Shown here: positions 38,444-47,244 of the stretch, in pieces
How the letters are laid out: each line of letters starts with the position of its first letter
How positions within the stretch are numbered: the first letter of the stretch is position 1
Assembly (NCBI RefSeq): GCF_001028175.1
Contig: NZ_AEJF01000058.1
Span: forward strand, 1 to 64,000
DNA: 64,000 nucleotides
Direction: 5' to 3'
DNA from: Caballeronia mineralivorans PML1(12)
Lineage (GTDB): Bacteria; Pseudomonadota; Gammaproteobacteria; Burkholderiales; Burkholderiaceae
Position numbers and translations under genes: made by a program
The notes under the pieces: model-generated
Told to the model about the DNA's origin: nothing
Databases searched by the model: none
Seen by the model: only the letters and a program-made list of their open reading frames with translations

Positions 38444-39724
38444 TCAGACGGTCGCTTCGTCGTGCACTAACACCTTCACGTCCCGGCAGGCTGCGATCTT
38501 TTCCACAACAAATCCGGCGTCCCGGGCAACGCCTGAAAAGCGTCCTGAGCCCCACGTATGCAGCCATGGCAAGCCGACGAAGTAGAGGCCGTCCAGCGGC
38601 GTCAGACCGCGCGTGTGCGCAGGATACCCCCGGCCGTTGAAGATGGGCGCATCGAGCCAGCTAAAGTCCGGCGTGAAGCCGATACACCACACGATCGAGC
38701 CGATTCCACTCGCTTGCAGATCGAGCGTGGTGCGTTCTTCGGCGGGCGACCACAGGGCTTCGTAGCGCGATCCCGGTGGCGCGTCGATGCCATTCTTCGC
38801 GATATAGGCGTCAATGCCCGCATTGATGCCGTTGAAGGTCTTATCCGCGTCGTCTAGATTCCCGGTCAGGTTGGGTGCAAAATGAAGCACACCGTCCTGC
38901 AGATCCTGAAGCCGGCCGTATAGCTCCATGCCTTCGGCCGCGAACTTGCGCAGATCGATATCACGGCCACCATCACGGCCGGTCACATAATGATTGGTGT
39001 TGTCGCGCACACCTTCACGCAACGGATGCTGATCGACGGGCATGTCGTAATACTTCATGTCGGCGAGCCAGTCGACCACATCGCGGCCCCGGTAGAAGCG
39101 CGCGCAACGCGGCGCTTCACCCACCGCAAGGATCACCTTACGTCCCGCGAGATGCAGGTCCTCCGCGATCTGCGCACCCGATTGCCCCGACCCGACCACC
39201 AGCACCGCGCCCTCAGGCAAGGCCTGCGGGTTGCGATATTCCGACGACTGGACCTGCACGATCGAACGCGGCAAGCGTTCCGCCATGCGCGGCACGATAG
39301 GCGTGTGATAACCCCCGGACGCGACCACGATCTGGTCCGCCGTGAACTGTCCCTGGCTGGTGGATACGCTGAATCCGCCTTCGCCGTTACGCGCGACCCG
39401 CTGCACTTCGGTATGCTCGATCACGGGGGCATCGACGGTCCTGATGAAACCATCGAGATAATCGATGATCTCGTCCTTCCTCATGAAGCCATGCGGATCG
39501 TCGCCGGTATAAGGGTAGCCGGGCAGTGCACATTGCCAGTTCGGCGTCACGAGGCAGAACGCGTCCCAGCGCTGCGTGCGCCATGTATGCGTGATGGTAT
39601 TTTTCTCCAGCACGAGATGATCGATTCCCGCCTGCTTCAGGAAATAGCTGACCGACAAACCTGCTTGGCCGCCGCCCACTACGATTACGCTGAAGTGTGT
39701 TGTGCTGTCCGATGTCTGCGACAT
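38444..39724 (-). CDS. nitH: MSMEG_0569 family flavin-dependent oxidoreductase (Nit1C cluster)
   Basis: 426 aa. An FAD-binding Rossmann motif (VIVVGGGQAGLSVSYFL) near the start and a second dinucleotide motif (VLVVGSGQSGAQIAEDL) near residue 178 mark it as a flavin monooxygenase-like protein. It matches the MSMEG_0569 family, known only from Nit1C clusters. It is the last gene of the eight-gene run. Its chemical role in the cluster is not established; nitH follows the Pseudomonas naming as I recall it. The ATG follows AAAGGACGCATC. Confidence 0.92.
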   Translation of the reverse strand: MSQTSDSTTHFSVIVVGGGQAGLSVSYFLKQAGIDHLVLEKNTITHTWRTQRWDAFCLVTPNWQCALPGYPYTGDDPHGFMRKDEIIDYLDGFIRTVDAPVIEHTEVQRVARNGEGGFSVSTSQGQFTADQIVVASGGYHTPIVPRMAERLPRSIVQVQSSEYRNPQALPEGAVLVVGSGQSGAQIAEDLHLAGRKVILAVGEAPRCARFYRGRDVVDWLADMKYYDMPVDQHPLREGVRDNTNHYVTGRDGGRDIDLRKFAAEGMELYGRLQDLQDGVLHFAPNLTGNLDDADKTFNGINAGIDAYIAKNGIDAPPGSRYEALWSPAEERTTLDLQASGIGSIVWCIGFTPDFSWLDAPIFNGRGYPAHTRGLTPLDGLYFVGLPWLHTWGSGRFSGVARDAGFVVEKIAACRDVKVLVHDEATV

Positions 39725-39751
39725 GATGCGTCCTTTCGAAAAGTGTGGCGT

Positions 39752-40036
39752 TCAGACGAGCGCGATGACCTTGACCCTGGCGTCCGGCTCACTAATAAAA
39801 CGTTCGGCCTCGACTTCGATCTGCGCGAGCTGGTCCATTGCCGCCGAGCATGCGAAGCCGTACTTTTCGCGCACGCGTTCCGAGGCGATGTTCAGCGCTT
39901 CACGGGCGCGCGAGACAAAATCATGGACGGGATAGTCCTGGCCCGGCGTAAAAAAGTCGCTGACCACTTGCGATGGGGAATAACAGTTCGCTTCGCTGTT
40001 ATCGGGCCACTGGATTCGAAAATGCATGACCGGCAT
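39752..40036 (-). CDS. nitG: MSMEG_0570 family nitrogen starvation response protein (Nit1C)
   Basis: 94 aa small soluble protein with no catalytic motif I recognise. It has a mixed alpha/beta pattern (MHFRIQWPD... VHDFVSRAREALNIASERV) typical of the MSMEG_0570 family, known only from Nit1C-type clusters. AGGAACCCGTC precedes the ATG. The name nitG is tentative. It lies between the glycosyltransferase and flavoprotein genes. Confidence 0.88.
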   Translation of the reverse strand: MPVMHFRIQWPDNSEANCYSPSQVVSDFFTPGQDYPVHDFVSRAREALNIASERVREKYGFACSAAMDQLAQIEVEAERFISEPDARVKVIALV

Positions 40037-40045
40037 GACGGGTTC

Positions 40046-41212
40046 CTAAAGTGTTGGAAGAGAGCGGCTTGCAAGCAAGGCGCTATAAATGTCGAGATGT
40101 TTTCGTGCCGACGCCTGCCAGCTCATGCGATTGAGCAGGGCGGGCACGGCGTGGTTGAAGTCGGTTCGATGGCGGCCATCGATCACCCGTTCCAGCGCGT
40201 TCGCTATTGACGCCGTATCGGTGGGCGTGGCCCAGCAGCACAGCGAGTGGTCGAGATATTCGGTGAACGGCGCAATTTTCGACGCTACCACCGGCGTGCC
40301 GCACGCAAGCGCTTCGAGTACGACGAGGCCAAAACCTTCACGCAGCGAGACCATCGCGAGGACATCGGCGCAACGGAACAGAGCGGGCACGTCGGCGTCG
40401 TCGAGTGGGCCGGTGATGGTCACCGCTCGCGTCAGACCGAGTCCAGCCACGCGCTCCATGAAGGCGCGCGTGTACGCGTTGTGATCGAGCAAGCTTGCAC
40501 CACCCGCGACCACCAGGTGCGCATCGGGACGACGTTTGACCAGTTCGGCGAATGCATCGAGCAGACCAAGCGTGTTCTTGCGCGCCTCGATACCACCGAC
40601 CGCGAGCACAACCGGTGCACCGTTTTGCAAACCAAGACGCTGGCGCACCATGTCATCGTGCTTTGTACGCCGGGTCGAATAGCGTTTCAAGTCAACACCG
40701 TTCGGCACCGTCGCCGCTTCTACCCCGTAGGTAGCGCGCATCACCCGCGTCCACATCTCGCTCACGCACAGCACGCGATCCGCGTCCTGCCACGCACGCG
40801 TTTGCCATGTGGCGAGGCGCGGGTTGTCGAAGTGATCGAGGTGATGAACGGTTCGCACAAAGCCCGCTATTTCACCTTCGGCAGTCAACTCGGCAAGCGC
40901 ATTGCCGCTGATGCTGTCCTGTGCGTGCAGCACGTCGAAGCTGCGCGGGTCGCAGGCTTTCACGCTCGTCTTGAGCGCCCGAAGCCGCGCGTCGACGAGT
41001 GCGACCGTGTCGTACTGCGAGCCTTCTATGGTCGCGAGAATCACCCGGCACGGCGACTCGCGGAAGAACGTTTCCCCACGTGCGGCGGGGGCGAAGAGCG
41101 TCACGTCGTGGCCTTCATCCACGAGTGCGCTCGCGAGTTCGAGCGCATGCACCACACCGCCGCGCGGATTGACCGAATGCGTGGTGAGGGCAATCCGCAT
41201 CATGGCAGGCAT
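40046..41212 (-). CDS. MSMEG_0565 family glycosyltransferase (Nit1C)
   Basis: 388 aa GT-4/GT-B fold protein. An N-terminal Rossmann-like half (RIALTTHSVNPRGGVVHALELA) and the C-terminal donor half with VGGIEARKNTLGLLDAF and EGFGLVVLEALACGTPVV, holding the EX7E-type motif, are clear. It matches the glycosyltransferase of Nit1C clusters. Its acceptor is unknown. The start at the ATG 41212 shares one base with the stop of the AIR-synthase-like gene (TGATG), so translation is coupled; GTG 41215 or later ATGs are alternatives. Confidence 0.88.
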   Translation of the reverse strand: MPAMMRIALTTHSVNPRGGVVHALELASALVDEGHDVTLFAPAARGETFFRESPCRVILATIEGSQYDTVALVDARLRALKTSVKACDPRSFDVLHAQDSISGNALAELTAEGEIAGFVRTVHHLDHFDNPRLATWQTRAWQDADRVLCVSEMWTRVMRATYGVEAATVPNGVDLKRYSTRRTKHDDMVRQRLGLQNGAPVVLAVGGIEARKNTLGLLDAFAELVKRRPDAHLVVAGGASLLDHNAYTRAFMERVAGLGLTRAVTITGPLDDADVPALFRCADVLAMVSLREGFGLVVLEALACGTPVVASKIAPFTEYLDHSLCCWATPTDTASIANALERVIDGRHRTDFNHAVPALLNRMSWQASARKHLDIYSALLASRSLPTL

Positions 41213-42195
41213 CACGTTGCACTCCCTGACGTTCCCACGATGAACGCGTCATCGTCGAAATTCCATAACTCGGCGGAGTCGCCGCCGTCGTGCAGCACCA
41301 CTTTGCGCGATGCATCAACCGTGCCAATGACTGCACAGGCGAGCTCACGTTCAATAAACAGCCGCTCCAACTCAGCCGCGTATTCCTCGCGTACGGACAT
41401 CACGAAGCCGAAGCTGGGGAACGCGCTCAACCATCGCAAGCGATCCTTCCCGGGGGGCGAAGGCACACGCGAAAGATCGATGCTCGCACCCGCGCCCGAG
41501 CATTCCAGCAGCATCAGCGCAGTGCCGAGCGCGCCGGCCATGCTGATGTCCTTGGCGGCATCGCAGAGACCGCTTTCGGCGAGCATGGGCAACAACTCGA
41601 GGTCGGCGCGCAAGCGTGCTGCGGGTGCACCGACCGATGCATTCCAGAACGGATAGGGTTCTTCGAACGCGCCGCGCAGATCGACCGCCATCATCAGTCG
41701 ATCGCCGGGCCGGGCGTTGAAGCTGGACAGCAATTTGTTCGCGCGCCCCAGAATGGATACCGCCAATTGCGCTTGATCGCTGCGCGTGTTGCTATGGCCG
41801 CCTACTATCGGCACGCCATACACGGACGATGCCGCCGCTATGCCGCCAAGCACGTCTTCCGCCGCGCGCAAGCCGTCGCTCCAAAGCGCATCGACAACGG
41901 CGATCGGGCGACCGCCCATCGCGTAGATGTCGCTGACGTTGACCATCACGCTGCTGTAGCCCGCGAACCACGGCATGTCGCGCACGAAGTCGCTGACCAG
42001 ACCTTCGATGGCGAACAGCAGGTAACCGTCGCCGTCGGCGATGGCCGCGCAGTCGTCTCCCAGGGCAACTTGCGGGTGGCCGGAGGCGTCGCGCGGCACA
42101 TGCCGGGCCAGCGACGACATCACGCCGGCAATGTCGGTCTTGTGGCGAAAGCCGCGTGTTTCCCTTAGCGCGGCGACGAGGTCGGCCACGCTCAT
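41212..42195 (-). CDS. nitF: AIR synthase-like protein, MSMEG_0567/sll0787 family (Nit1C)
   Basis: 327 aa PurM/SelD-fold protein (ALGDDCAAIADGDGYLLFAIEGL, MVNVSDIYAMGGRPIAVV, IVGGHSNT). The fold binds ATP, but no purine-pathway role is implied here. It is one of the signature genes of Nit1C clusters. The start at the ATG of MSVADL overlaps the stop of the GNAT gene by four bases (ATGA). A longer frame upstream has no coding character. nitF is a tentative name. Confidence 0.9.
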   Translation of the reverse strand: MSVADLVAALRETRGFRHKTDIAGVMSSLARHVPRDASGHPQVALGDDCAAIADGDGYLLFAIEGLVSDFVRDMPWFAGYSSVMVNVSDIYAMGGRPIAVVDALWSDGLRAAEDVLGGIAAASSVYGVPIVGGHSNTRSDQAQLAVSILGRANKLLSSFNARPGDRLMMAVDLRGAFEEPYPFWNASVGAPAARLRADLELLPMLAESGLCDAAKDISMAGALGTALMLLECSGAGASIDLSRVPSPPGKDRLRWLSAFPSFGFVMSVREEYAAELERLFIERELACAVIGTVDASRKVVLHDGGDSAELWNFDDDAFIVGTSGSAT

Positions 42196-42752
42196 GGCGT
42201 ACTCCGCACGGGTGAATACTGGGTCATGAACCCGCTTTGCGGCGTCACGCAAGGCGGGTAAAAGCCAAGGTCCGCCTGCATCAGATGATGCGGCCGTCCA
42301 TGCATGAGTTCTTCGGTGAGCGTGCTCCAGTGCAGCGCATGAAACAACGGTGCATTCTGGCTCTGCACATGCGCGAGGAAGGTTGTGCAGCCGAGCGCAT
42401 GCGCACTGCTCACCGCGAGCTTGATGAGCGTTGCACCAATCTTGCCGTGCCGCCTGAACGCTGCATGCACGGCAAGGCGCGAGCCGGTCCACACGCCCGG
42501 TTCGTCCTCGTGAATGCGCACCGTGCCGACCACTTGCTCAGGCATCCCGCCGATACAGCTCACCGCCACGATCAGTTGCGCGCGCTCGTCGATTTCATCG
42601 CGGTCATCGCCGATAAAAATCCCTTGCTCGATGCAGAACACCGCGCGCCGCAGCTTGTACGCTTCGTTCGCTTCCCACGGCAGCGTGGTCCACTTGATCG
42701 AGTAGCTGGCGGGGGTATAGAGGCGCATGAGATCTTCGGTATCGGCGAGCAT
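42192..42752 (-). CDS. nitE: GNAT acetyltransferase, MSMEG_0567/Sll0786 family (Nit1C)
   Basis: 186 aa GNAT fold (AYKLRRAVFCIEQGIF, VGTVRIHEDEPGVWTGSRLA, the acetyl-CoA loop RRHGKIGATLIKLAVSSA). It belongs to the acetyltransferase of Nit1C clusters, with an unknown substrate. The start at 42752 is two bases downstream of the radical SAM stop. nitE is a tentative name. Confidence 0.9.
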   Translation of the reverse strand: MLADTEDLMRLYTPASYSIKWTTLPWEANEAYKLRRAVFCIEQGIFIGDDRDEIDERAQLIVAVSCIGGMPEQVVGTVRIHEDEPGVWTGSRLAVHAAFRRHGKIGATLIKLAVSSAHALGCTTFLAHVQSQNAPLFHALHWSTLTEELMHGRPHHLMQADLGFYPPCVTPQSGFMTQYSPVRSTP

Positions 42753-42754
42753 GA

Positions 42755-43879
42755 TCAGACCTCGTAGGACGATAGCGACGAACACGCGCCGCATTTACCG
42801 CAGCCCGCCTTGATATCGGCGGAGCGCATGCCGCCTGCCGAGACCATCGCGCCAAGCGGTTGCAGGACAGACTTCATGAACTCGGGCGAAGGTGCTGGAT
42901 GATCCTCGAGCGGCGTGCCGCTGATCGGCACAAACGGGACCACGAACGGATACACGCCGAGATCCACAAGCTCGCGTGAGATCGAGAGAATCGCCTCTGC
43001 CGTGTCGCCGAGACCAGCGAGGATGTAGGTGCTGACCTGACCTCGCCCGAACACCGCCACGGCCGCCCTGAATGCTTCCATGTAGCGCGAGATGGGCACG
43101 CTTGCTTTGCCCGGCATGATCTGTTCACGCAGCGCGGGCGTGACCACTTCGAGATGCATGCCGAGCGTATCGATACCGCTTGCGCGCATGCGCTCGAACC
43201 ACTTGTCGTCGTCGGGCGGCTCGCATTGCGCCTGGATCGGCAGGTCAACGGCGGCCTTGATCGCGAACGCGCTTTCGCACAGGATCTGCGCACCGCGATC
43301 CTTGGTCGGCGGGGTACCGGTGGTCAGGACCATATGCTTGACGCTATCGAGCAACACGGCCGCGCGGGCGACTTCCGCCAATTGTTCAGGTGTCTTGCGG
43401 GCGATCGTCCTGCCTGCTGCAAGTGATTGCCCGATTGCGCAGAACTTGCAGGTCTTCTTGCGGCTCTCGTAACGGATGCACGTTTGCAGCACGGTCGTGG
43501 CGAGCACATCCGAGCCATGCAAGGTCGCGATGTGCGAGTAGGGCACGCCGTCGAAGGTCTGCAGGGCGTAGAAACGCGGCGCCTTCGGAAAGCTGATGTT
43601 CGCGATAGGGATCGAGCCGCGCAGCAACGCGCTGCTGCCCTGGGCATCGGGTGCGGATGCCACGAACGGCGAATGCCATGCCGTGTTCGTATGCACGGGC
43701 ACCATGATGGTCACGCCGTCGATGGTGACCGCCTTATGATCGGACGGACCCGCACCGCCGCGACGGCTCGCCACGCTGAGACCCGCGCCGGGATCGGCGA
43801 GACGCAAGCCCGCCGATTGCAGTTCAGTCATCAATTGCCGGCTCACGGCCGACAAGGTCTCGCTCGCGTTCGCGGTCAA
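42755..43879 (-). CDS. nitD: MSMEG_0568 family radical SAM protein (Nit1C)
   Basis: 374 aa. The [4Fe-4S] cluster site is C134-X9-C144-X2-C147, an unusual spacing (not CX3CX2C). A second cysteine group ([10 protein letters not shown]) is at the C-terminus and may bind another iron-sulfur centre. The start chosen is a TTG at 43879 with a GGGGGA site; it overlaps the nitrilase gene by 56 bases. An ATG at 43831 would shorten it by 16 residues. Chemistry in the cluster is not known to me. nitD is a tentative name. Confidence 0.88.
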   Translation of the reverse strand: MTANASETLSAVSRQLMTELQSAGLRLADPGAGLSVASRRGGAGPSDHKAVTIDGVTIMVPVHTNTAWHSPFVASAPDAQGSSALLRGSIPIANISFPKAPRFYALQTFDGVPYSHIATLHGSDVLATTVLQTCIRYESRKKTCKFCAIGQSLAAGRTIARKTPEQLAEVARAAVLLDSVKHMVLTTGTPPTKDRGAQILCESAFAIKAAVDLPIQAQCEPPDDDKWFERMRASGIDTLGMHLEVVTPALREQIMPGKASVPISRYMEAFRAAVAVFGRGQVSTYILAGLGDTAEAILSISRELVDLGVYPFVVPFVPISGTPLEDHPAPSPEFMKSVLQPLGAMVSAGGMRSADIKAGCGKCGACSSLSSYEV

Positions 43880-44843
43880 GGTGCAATCCCCCGGTTGAAG
43901 GTGAGAAGCTGTTCATGGGTGCCGACGTGACGGCCGGCCGGTCGTTGATGGCGAGGCTCAGCAACTCGGGCCTCGCGTAATGGCCGACCGAATCCATCAT
44001 GCGTTTGCGCTTGGTGATGAGCGACATGTCCAGGTCCGCGATCACCAGGCCTTCGCCTTCGCGCAGCGGCGGTGCGAGATGCTGGCCTTCTGGCGAGATG
44101 ATCGCCGTGTTGCAGCCGCCGCGAAGCGCCTTCTGCAGGCCCGGATCTTTCGTGATCGATTCGATCTGCGGCTCGGTCAGCCAGCCCGTGGAATTGATCA
44201 CGAAGCAACCGGATTCGAGCGCGTGATGCCGAATAGTCACTTCGATCTGTTCGCCGAAGATGGGCCCGACCAGCGAGCCCGGAAACTGGCTGCAATGAAT
44301 CTCTTCGTGCTGCGTCATCAACGCATAACGCGCCAGCGGGTTGTAGTGCTCCCAGCATGCGAGCGCACCCACTCGGCCGATGCCGGTCTCCGCTACCTTC
44401 AGACCGGCTGCGTCGCCCATGCCCCAGATCATCCGTTCGTGAAACGTCGGCGTGATCTTGCGGCGCTTGAGCAGCAACTCTCCGTCAGTATCGAAGATCA
44501 GTTGTGCGTTGTATAAACTGCCGTGATCGCGCTCGTTCACACCGAGCACGACGACCATGCCATGCCGGCGCGCCCGCTCCGCCACGGCATGCGTCACCGG
44601 GCCGGGCACGACCACGGCTTCGTTATAGAGCCGCATATGTTCCGCGCCCGATGCCACCGGCGCCCGCACGAACGAGAAGTACGGGTAGTAGGGCAGGAAG
44701 GTCTCCGGGAAGACGATCAACTGCACGCCCTGACGTGCGGCGTCGTCGATCGTCTCGAGGACCTTCTCGAGCGTGCCACCGGGCCGTTCGAGGTCCGGTG
44801 CGATCTGGACCGCGGCAGCGCGGACGATTCTCTTTTCTGGCAT
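43824..44843 (-). CDS. nitC: Nit6803-type nitrilase (Nit1C)
   Basis: 339 aa, a carbon-nitrogen hydrolase. The catalytic triad is Glu47 ([12 protein letters not shown]), Lys129 ([15 protein letters not shown]) and Cys163 ([12 protein letters not shown]). The family name comes from the Synechocystis nitrilase in the same cluster. Nitrilases turn nitriles into acid and ammonia. Nit1C clusters are reported as required for cyanide use as nitrogen source in a pseudomonad; whether that holds here is inference. The 3' end overlaps the radical SAM gene. nitC is tentative. Confidence 0.93.
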   Translation of the reverse strand: MPEKRIVRAAAVQIAPDLERPGGTLEKVLETIDDAARQGVQLIVFPETFLPYYPYFSFVRAPVASGAEHMRLYNEAVVVPGPVTHAVAERARRHGMVVVLGVNERDHGSLYNAQLIFDTDGELLLKRRKITPTFHERMIWGMGDAAGLKVAETGIGRVGALACWEHYNPLARYALMTQHEEIHCSQFPGSLVGPIFGEQIEVTIRHHALESGCFVINSTGWLTEPQIESITKDPGLQKALRGGCNTAIISPEGQHLAPPLREGEGLVIADLDMSLITKRKRMMDSVGHYARPELLSLAINDRPAVTSAPMNSFSPSTGGLHLDRERERDLVGREPAIDD

Positions 44844-44879
44844 GGTCGTTCCGTGATGAGAAGAGGCTTCAGACGCGGC

Positions 44880-45362
44880 TTAGACGGTCCAGGTGTTGAT
44901 GATCAGCGCACCGTCCTTGCGATGCAGCAACTGGATGTCGAGCACGTCGAGCGGGCTGATCGGCTTGATGCCTTCGATCAGCGACGCTTCTCCCTGCCCG
45001 TACAGCGCTTGCAGCGCGAAGCGGCATGCATAGACCTTGCCGCCTTCCTCCATGAACTTCTGGATCTGCTTGTTGAAGTTCAGGTGACCAGGAAACGCTT
45101 CGTCGCCCAACGTCGGGAAGCCGCGCTGTAGCCCGAGCGTCACGCCGGGACCGTAGAGCAGCACCGACGTTTCGAAGCCCTTGCGCAGTAGCCGGGTGGC
45201 TTGCAGCAGGTTGACGAAGCCGATGGAACCTTCGAACGCGACCGTATGGAATGTCACCAGCGCCTTCTCGCCAGGCGCGGCCTTTACGTCCTCAAACACC
45301 TTCTCTTCATAATCGACAAGATAATCGCCTTTCTTGTGTATCGGGATATTGACGGCAGGCAT
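44880..45362 (-). CDS. nitB: MSMEG_0572/Sll0783 family nitrogen starvation response protein (Nit1C)
   Basis: 160 aa, DsrE-like alpha/beta protein ([40 protein letters not shown] core and [16 protein letters not shown]). This family is the first gene of Nit1C clusters and is strongly induced by nitrogen limitation in cyanobacteria. It is first in the transcript, 86 bp from a consensus sigma-54 promoter. Clear ribosome binding site (CTGGAGATTAGA). nitB is a tentative name. Confidence 0.92.
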   Translation of the reverse strand: MPAVNIPIHKKGDYLVDYEEKVFEDVKAAPGEKALVTFHTVAFEGSIGFVNLLQATRLLRKGFETSVLLYGPGVTLGLQRGFPTLGDEAFPGHLNFNKQIQKFMEEGGKVYACRFALQALYGQGEASLIEGIKPISPLDVLDIQLLHRKDGALIINTWTV

Positions 45363-45447
45363 TCTAATCTCCAGTAAATAGACGATTTAATCGGTGGCAT
45401 CAGAGTTTTTAACCCGGCGCCGAACTGCGGGATACGAAACTGTTAAT

Positions 45448-45462
45448 GCAACGCGCGTGCCA
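45448..45462 (-). promoter_or_regulatory. consensus sigma-54 promoter of the nit cluster
   Basis: On the minus strand the site is TGGCACGCGCGTTGC, which matches the TGGCACG-N4-TTGC consensus at every fixed position, and is followed by A. The GG and GC are ten bases apart. It points at the first nit gene, with a predicted start site near 45436 and a leader of about 74 nt. Confidence 0.9.
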
Positions 45463-45477
45463 TTCAATGAGTGAGTT

Positions 45478-45503
45478 AATGCGATCAATACCCGATCATT
45501 CAA
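45478..45503. promoter_or_regulatory. repeat cluster 1, candidate MocR operator
   Basis: AATGCGATCAAT (45478-45489) and ATCATTCAA (45495-45503) both recur, in compact form, near the mocR start at 45697-45715. They lie just upstream of the nit sigma-54 promoter. Repeats shared by both ends of a divergent region suggest binding by the divergent regulator. Confidence 0.55.
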
Positions 45504-45595
45504 ACGATCAGTGCATGCGAAGCCACGAAAATTTTTTGATTTCGACTCGGATGAGCCTTCCGGGCCTGGATTCAAGGCTGATGGGACGATTGCCC

Positions 45596-45612
45596 TGCAC
45601 CAGCATGGAGTG
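45596..45612. promoter_or_regulatory. NtrC-like site 1
   Basis: TGCACC-AGCAT-GGAGTG fits the left half of the NtrC consensus TGCACC-N5-GGTGCA exactly and the right half only in part. Its centre is about 155 bp upstream of the nit promoter, a normal enhancer distance. Confidence 0.5.
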
Positions 45613-45628
45613 ATCACGGCGGTGCGGC

Positions 45629-45645
45629 CGCGCCGGTCTGGTGCA
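45629..45645. promoter_or_regulatory. NtrC-like site 2
   Basis: CGCGCC-GGTCT-GGTGCA matches the right half exactly and four of six bases on the left. Its centre is 33 bp (three turns) from site 1. Two weak sites in phase are typical of cooperative enhancer binding. Confidence 0.5.
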
Positions 45646-45696
45646 ATAAACACCTGATGTGTGCATTGACCGATGGTTTATCGGATTCTCCATACA

Positions 45697-45715
45697 ATCA
45701 TTCAATGCGATCAAT
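45697..45715. promoter_or_regulatory. repeat cluster 2, candidate MocR operator
   Basis: ATCATTCAATGCGATCAAT joins both repeat units of cluster 1 in 19 bp, 50 bp before the mocR start codon. It probably serves autoregulation, if the clusters are MocR sites. Confidence 0.55.
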
Positions 45716-45765
45716 TGTTTTTTTCGTGCTATCGTTTTTTAACTGCCTTTATTCGAGAGCGTTTC

Positions 45766-47157
45766 ATGGCCAGTCTTACTCATCACTGGATCAAAAAACT
45801 GACAGAAAGCCGCAAGCCGGCTTACTTGCTGATTCCTGAGTTAATCGAAGAAGATCTGGCTAGCGGGCGTTTGCGGCCGCGCGATCGGCTGCCGGGCCTG
45901 CGAGATCTCGCCGACGAATTGCAGCTCAATTACACGACCGTTGCGCGCGCCTATGCGGAAGCGCGCAAACGCGGACTGCTCGATTCGCGTGCCGGCAGCG
46001 GCACCTTCGTGCGCGGCCGGACCGCGACACTGCCGCTGTCCGGCGGCAGCAGTGTCGAGATGACGATGAACATGCCTCCCGAGCCGGCGGAACTCGCGGC
46101 GCGCTTGCGCGATTCAGCCGCGCGGCTGTTTTCGGCGACAGACCCGTATCGATTACTGCGGTATCAGGATTTCGGTGGCACTGCTGACGATCGTGCCGCC
46201 GGCACGAAATGGCTGAAGCGTCGTTTCGACGATTGCGATGAAGACAAGGTGCTGGTCTGCCCCGGCATTCATAGCGCACTGGTTGCGCTGGTGTCGCAGC
46301 TTGCGCGGCCGGGCGGGACTATCTGCCTCGACACGCTGGCTTATCCGGGCATCAAGGCGATTGCCGCGCAACTGGGCGTGCGTTTGCAGGCGCTGGCGCG
46401 CGACGACGATGGTCCGCTTGCCCATGCTTTCGAAGCGTTGTGCAAAAGTGACAAGCCTAGCGCGTTCTACGTCAATCCGACGATCCAGAATCCCAGTACG
46501 GTGACGCTTCCGTCGAAGCGTCGCGAGGCGCTGGCCGACGTCGCGCTGCGGTATAGCGTGCCTATTATCGAAGACGATGCTTATGGCATGTTGCCGGTCG
46601 AGGCACCCGAGGCGCTGGCTACGCTAGCACCCGACCTAACGTATTACGTCACCGGGCTGTCCAAGAGTTTTGGCGCCGGTCTGCGCGTTGCTTACATTCG
46701 TTCGCCTTCCGCCCGGCGTTCCCAACATCTTGCTGGAGCGTTGCGCGCGACGACGGTAATGGCTAGCCCCTTTACCGTTCTGCTGGCGACGCAATGGGTT
46801 AGCGACGGCACCGCCGACGTGATGCTCGATGCAATTCGTGCCGAGTCCGCGGCCCGGCAGGAGCTCACTTCGCGGGTGCTGTCCGAGTGGAAGTTCGACG
46901 CCGATCCGGCCGGGTTTCATTTCTGGATGCCCATTCCGGCGGATTGCGGATGGAACGCTTCCGAGCTTGCGTTGCAGTTGCGTTCGCAAGGGATCGGTGC
47001 GGTTTCAGCGGCTGCTTTTGCTACCGATGGCAATCCGCCCGAAGCGATTCGCGTGTGCCTTGGCGGCCCCAAGAATCTCGATGAATGTGAAGACGCGCTC
47101 AGGCTTATCGCCGATACGGTCGAACATCCTCATCATTTGCATTTACCGGTCATGTGA
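45766..47157 (+). CDS. MocR/GntR family regulator with aminotransferase-like domain
   Basis: 463 aa. An N-terminal winged HTH (LPGLRDLADELQLNYTTVAR region, about 20-80) is fused to a fold-type I PLP-dependent domain whose Schiff-base lysine is K300 in TGLSKSFGAGLRVAY. MocR regulators use PLP to sense metabolites, not as transaminases. It is divergent from the nit cluster and probably controls it. The ATG at 45766 follows GAGAGCG. The alternative of PdxR (vitamin B6 control) is less likely because no pdx genes are near. Confidence 0.9.
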   Translation: MASLTHHWIKKLTESRKPAYLLIPELIEEDLASGRLRPRDRLPGLRDLADELQLNYTTVARAYAEARKRGLLDSRAGSGTFVRGRTATLPLSGGSSVEMTMNMPPEPAELAARLRDSAARLFSATDPYRLLRYQDFGGTADDRAAGTKWLKRRFDDCDEDKVLVCPGIHSALVALVSQLARPGGTICLDTLAYPGIKAIAAQLGVRLQALARDDDGPLAHAFEALCKSDKPSAFYVNPTIQNPSTVTLPSKRREALADVALRYSVPIIEDDAYGMLPVEAPEALATLAPDLTYYVTGLSKSFGAGLRVAYIRSPSARRSQHLAGALRATTVMASPFTVLLATQWVSDGTADVMLDAIRAESAARQELTSRVLSEWKFDADPAGFHFWMPIPADCGWNASELALQLRSQGIGAVSAAAFATDGNPPEAIRVCLGGPKNLDECEDALRLIADTVEHPHHLHLPVM

Positions 47158-47244
47158 GGTCTCGCCGGGGACCTTCTTCCGCGCAGTCGGCGGTTGTCAC
47201 GCAGCCTTGTTACGATGCAGGCTTTCGTGTCGACCACTGACCCC

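Larger units (their letters stand above)
45363..45765. other. nit/mocR divergent control region
   Basis: 403 bp with no gene. It holds the sigma-54 promoter, two NtrC-like sites and the repeated motifs listed separately. This is the densest regulatory stretch in the window. Confidence 0.8.

Noticed and set aside
39977..40003. GGAATAA-N13-TGTTATC inside a nit gene
   Set aside because: It matches the ECF element loosely, but points along the plus strand inside a minus-strand gene with no plus-strand gene downstream.
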